From an uncultured Acetatifactor sp. (lineage in GTDB: Bacteria; Bacillota; Clostridia; Lachnospirales; Lachnospiraceae), in NCBI RefSeq assembly GCF_910585425.1, contig NZ_CAJUCP010000010.1:1-64000 (forward strand): a stretch of 64,000 bases of DNA, written 5' to 3'. Within the stretch, counting starts at the first letter, position 1. Each line of letters opens with the position of its first letter. A program made the position numbers and the translations under genes. The notes under the pieces were generated by a model that did no database searches, was not told where the DNA came from, and worked only from the letters and a program-made list of their open reading frames with translations. This document shows positions 62,044 to 64,000 of the stretch, piece by piece.

Positions 62044-63288
62044 TCAGCCCTCCAGCAGCAGCCGGATGTTCCGCTTTTTCTGTGTTGCGTTATCCGCAAT
62101 AACACTATTATAATAATGAACCGCTTTTAACGCAACAGCTTCTTCCCGGTAAAGGGCAGCTTTTTGCAGGGCGTTCTCCGACATCCGGCTGTGACAGGCC
62201 TCCTCCAGAAATTCCGTAACTTTGGCGGCGTACTCCTGTGAATCCTCTCCGGTGAGGATGCCGTTCACCCCATCATCCACCAGATCCTCCACTCCTGACG
62301 CCTTCACGGCGATCACGGGGGTGGCGCCGGCAAAGGCCTCCAGCACCACGATGCCCTGGGTCTCTGTCTTCGAGGCGAAAAGGAACGCGTCCGCCGCCTT
62401 GAAATAGACGGTAATCCGTTCATTCGGAATCGTTCCTGTGAATACCAGGTTCTCCTGAAGCCCAAGCTGCCTGCTGCGCTCCTCCAGGGCCTTCCTGTCC
62501 GGCCCGTCCCCCACCATCAGCATACGGAAGGGCTTTCCGTAGAGGGACTTCACCCGGGCCAGGCTTTCCAGCAGGAAGGAGACGTTCTTCTCCCCCGCCA
62601 TCCTGGAAACCGTCAGGAGAAGCGGCATATGCTCCGCCCCGTATCGCCTGCGAAGCTCTCCGGCCTCCTCCCGGCCCACGCGGAAATTCCTCTGCTCGAT
62701 GCCCGTGGGCAGGATTCCGGTACGCTCTCCCGGCACATGGCATATGTCCGTGAGATACCGCTGCATCCCTAAGGTGGGCGCGAAGACGAAATTGCAGTGC
62801 TTCAGGAAGCCGCGGAGGTAAAAGGGCATGATTCTGTCCAGCTTGCAGATTCCTTTTGTATAGCAGCTTGCGTACTGCTCATATCTGGTGTGGTAGGTGA
62901 ACACCAGCGGGATATGGAACTTGCGGGACAGATGCACTGCCGTCCGCCCGATGAGCATGGGATGGTGCACATGGATGATGTCGAACGCCTTCCTGCGGAA
63001 TTCCTTTTCTATCCTGATGTCGAATGGATTCGGGAGCACGATTCCGCCGATGAAATGCTTCATGCAGGTGGCATAGCGGAATACGTTCTCTGTGGAATGC
63101 TCTTTTTCCATGGAATGCTCTTTTTCCATGGAATGCTCTTTTTCCATATCCTGTTGTTCTTTATATGTAGGCGCGAAGATCGTCACCTCGTGTCCCAGCG
63201 CCTCCAGTCCCCTGGCCAGCCGTTCTATGGAGATAGGCACACCGCCCATAATCGGCTTGTAGTTGTTTGTCATTAATGCAATCCTCAT
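62044..63288 (-). CDS. GT4-family glycosyltransferase (lipid glycosyltransferase-like)
   Basis: 414 residues. N-terminal MRIALMTNNYKPIMGGVPIS, acceptor-domain motif HVHHPMLIGRTAVHLSRKF, nucleotide-sugar-domain motifs SRMAGEKNVSFLLESL and ASKTETQGIVVLEAFAGATP (E-x7-E). Resembles diacylglycerol glucosyltransferases. No membrane span. An in-frame insertion of an 18-bp minisatellite (MEKEHS, residues ~49-66) interrupts the N-terminal Rossmann domain after FAPTYKEQQD. RBS AAAGG is weakly spaced. Confidence 0.9.
   Translation of the reverse strand: MRIALMTNNYKPIMGGVPISIERLARGLEALGHEVTIFAPTYKEQQDMEKEHSMEKEHSMEKEHSTENVFRYATCMKHFIGGIVLPNPFDIRIEKEFRRKAFDIIHVHHPMLIGRTAVHLSRKFHIPLVFTYHTRYEQYASCYTKGICKLDRIMPFYLRGFLKHCNFVFAPTLGMQRYLTDICHVPGERTGILPTGIEQRNFRVGREEAGELRRRYGAEHMPLLLTVSRMAGEKNVSFLLESLARVKSLYGKPFRMLMVGDGPDRKALEERSRQLGLQENLVFTGTIPNERITVYFKAADAFLFASKTETQGIVVLEAFAGATPVIAVKASGVEDLVDDGVNGILTGEDSQEYAAKVTEFLEEACHSRMSENALQKAALYREEAVALKAVHYYNSVIADNATQKKRNIRLLLEG
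63106..63147. repeat. 18-bp minisatellite (MEKEHS), about 2.3 exact copies within the glycosyltransferase gene
   Basis: TTCCATGGAATGCTCTTT at 63106-63123 and 63124-63141 plus TTCCAT; one decayed unit precedes from 63089. Nearly the same 18-mer as in sngA and the beta-helix gene. Confidence 0.9.
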
Positions 63289-63320
63289 CTGTCATACCAG
63301 CCTTTCTTTAAAAATCCGCT

Positions 63321-63836
63321 TTAAGCTATTCCAAATACCTGAAAAATCTTATCGCCCATCAGATAGCCAGCCCCCACGAACACGAAATTCCAGATCAGGA
63401 TTCCGCAGGCGGAGCTGATGACATATTTCGTCAGGTTCATTTTGATGACGCCTGCGGGAATGGATACGATGGTGCGGATCATGGGAATCAGCTTCCCCAG
63501 GAATACGCCCATGCTGCCCTTCCTCCTGATCCATTCCAGGTTCTTCTCCAGAGCCTCTTTCTGCTTGGGGAACCTCCTGGTATAGGCGTTCAGGAACAGC
63601 TCGCCGCCCTTGCGCCCCAGCACATACAGGGCCAGGCTCCCCGCAAGGCCCGCCGCCAGGGTGATCGCCATCACCCAGAAGAAATTGATGTTCCCTTTGG
63701 CCGCCATGATGCCGGACAGAGGCATGATGATGCCCGCCGGAAAGCCCGGCAGGTTCAGATACTCCAGGAACACGATCACGAATATGGCGATGGCTCCGTA
63801 TCTGGTGAAATAATAAGTGATTGATGATAAGTCCAT
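63321..63836 (-). CDS. DedA-family membrane protein
   Basis: 171 residues with about five hydrophobic segments. IAIFVIVFLEYLNLPGFPAG, the FLGKLIPMIRTIVSIPAG motif (conserved GxxxPxxR region) and FVGAGYLMGDKIFQVF identify DedA, a phospholipid-recycling (flippase) family. ATG at 63836 with GGGAGG 7 nt upstream. The 63837-64000 stretch holds its upstream region; nothing else is recognised. Confidence 0.92.
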   Translation of the reverse strand: MDLSSITYYFTRYGAIAIFVIVFLEYLNLPGFPAGIIMPLSGIMAAKGNINFFWVMAITLAAGLAGSLALYVLGRKGGELFLNAYTRRFPKQKEALEKNLEWIRRKGSMGVFLGKLIPMIRTIVSIPAGVIKMNLTKYVISSACGILIWNFVFVGAGYLMGDKIFQVFGIA

Positions 63837-64000
63837 TTTCTTTCCTCCCTCTCTTCCCGGCAATGGCTTCCCGGTGCATGGCTTGCTGTTGTTAGGGATA
63901 GTATATGGAGAAAAAATAAATTGCAGACGCAGGGTTTTCTCAAGAATTCCTAAAGATATTTTAAGGAAATGCGGAATGAATCCAGGATGCTGGCCACATG

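Noticed and set aside
1..64000. tRNA or rRNA genes
   Set aside because: No rRNA or tRNA-like sequence was noticed when reading the window.

Overview
The window looks like the chromosome of a fairly GC-rich, gut-type Firmicute, most likely a Lachnospiraceae member. This is inferred from the Lpl-type sugar ABC transporters with YesM/YesN-style regulators, strong AGGAGG ribosome sites, a bioW-type biotin pathway, a T-box leader, a VPKTG surface protein with a class B sortase, and many GH78/GH29-like glycosidases. No rRNA, tRNA, CRISPR array or complete insertion sequence was seen.

Layout. 1-6200: sugar ABC importer (two permeases and a lipoprotein) with a divergent membrane AraC-type regulator that is broken at a C7 run. 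6260-14600: one GH106-like and two GH78-like glycosidases. 14700-22260: a three-component Shango-type anti-phage operon (TerB protein, P-loop ATPase, helicase), with a SUKH-LRR gene and an ABC-exporter remnant lying between ATPase and helicase. 22320-35450: beta-helix (GH141-like) protein, GH29, second importer, second GH29, and a convergent YesM/YesN two-component pair. Together the GH106/GH78/GH29/beta-helix set and the two importers suggest use of a rhamnose- and fucose-rich glycan, possibly a pectin side chain.

35570-38440: LPXTG-type surface protein with a sortase whose membrane anchor lies in a separate short frame. 38500-40000: divergent XRE regulator / small protein pair with overlapping promoters and paired operators, then a TipA-type MerR gene with a classic 19-bp spacer promoter. 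40200-47060: biotin cluster (ECF S-component, bioW, bioF, bioB, bioD, bioA) behind a palindrome-covered promoter, a roughly 330-nt structured leader and an upstream T-box; bioA is separated from bioD by a tandem intergenic repeat array. 47180-49170: toxin-antitoxin module, structured repeat DNA, an acetyltransferase and a second, decayed bioA fragment.

49170-58270: MATE exporter, ABC exporter with XRE regulator, acetyltransferase, GntR-ABC (YtrA-like) operon, and a DUF4869/P-loop ATPase pair of unknown role. 58480-63840: large sensor kinase and PhoB-type regulator, GT4 glycosyltransferase, DedA protein.

Cross-cutting signals are (i) an 18-bp minisatellite encoding MEEEHS/MEKEHS, expanded in frame inside three unrelated genes; (ii) a ~120-bp element with inverted ends found upstream of a GH78 gene and of bioA; and (iii) two genes split at short repeats (C7 and an AG run), which could be phase-variable or assembly errors.
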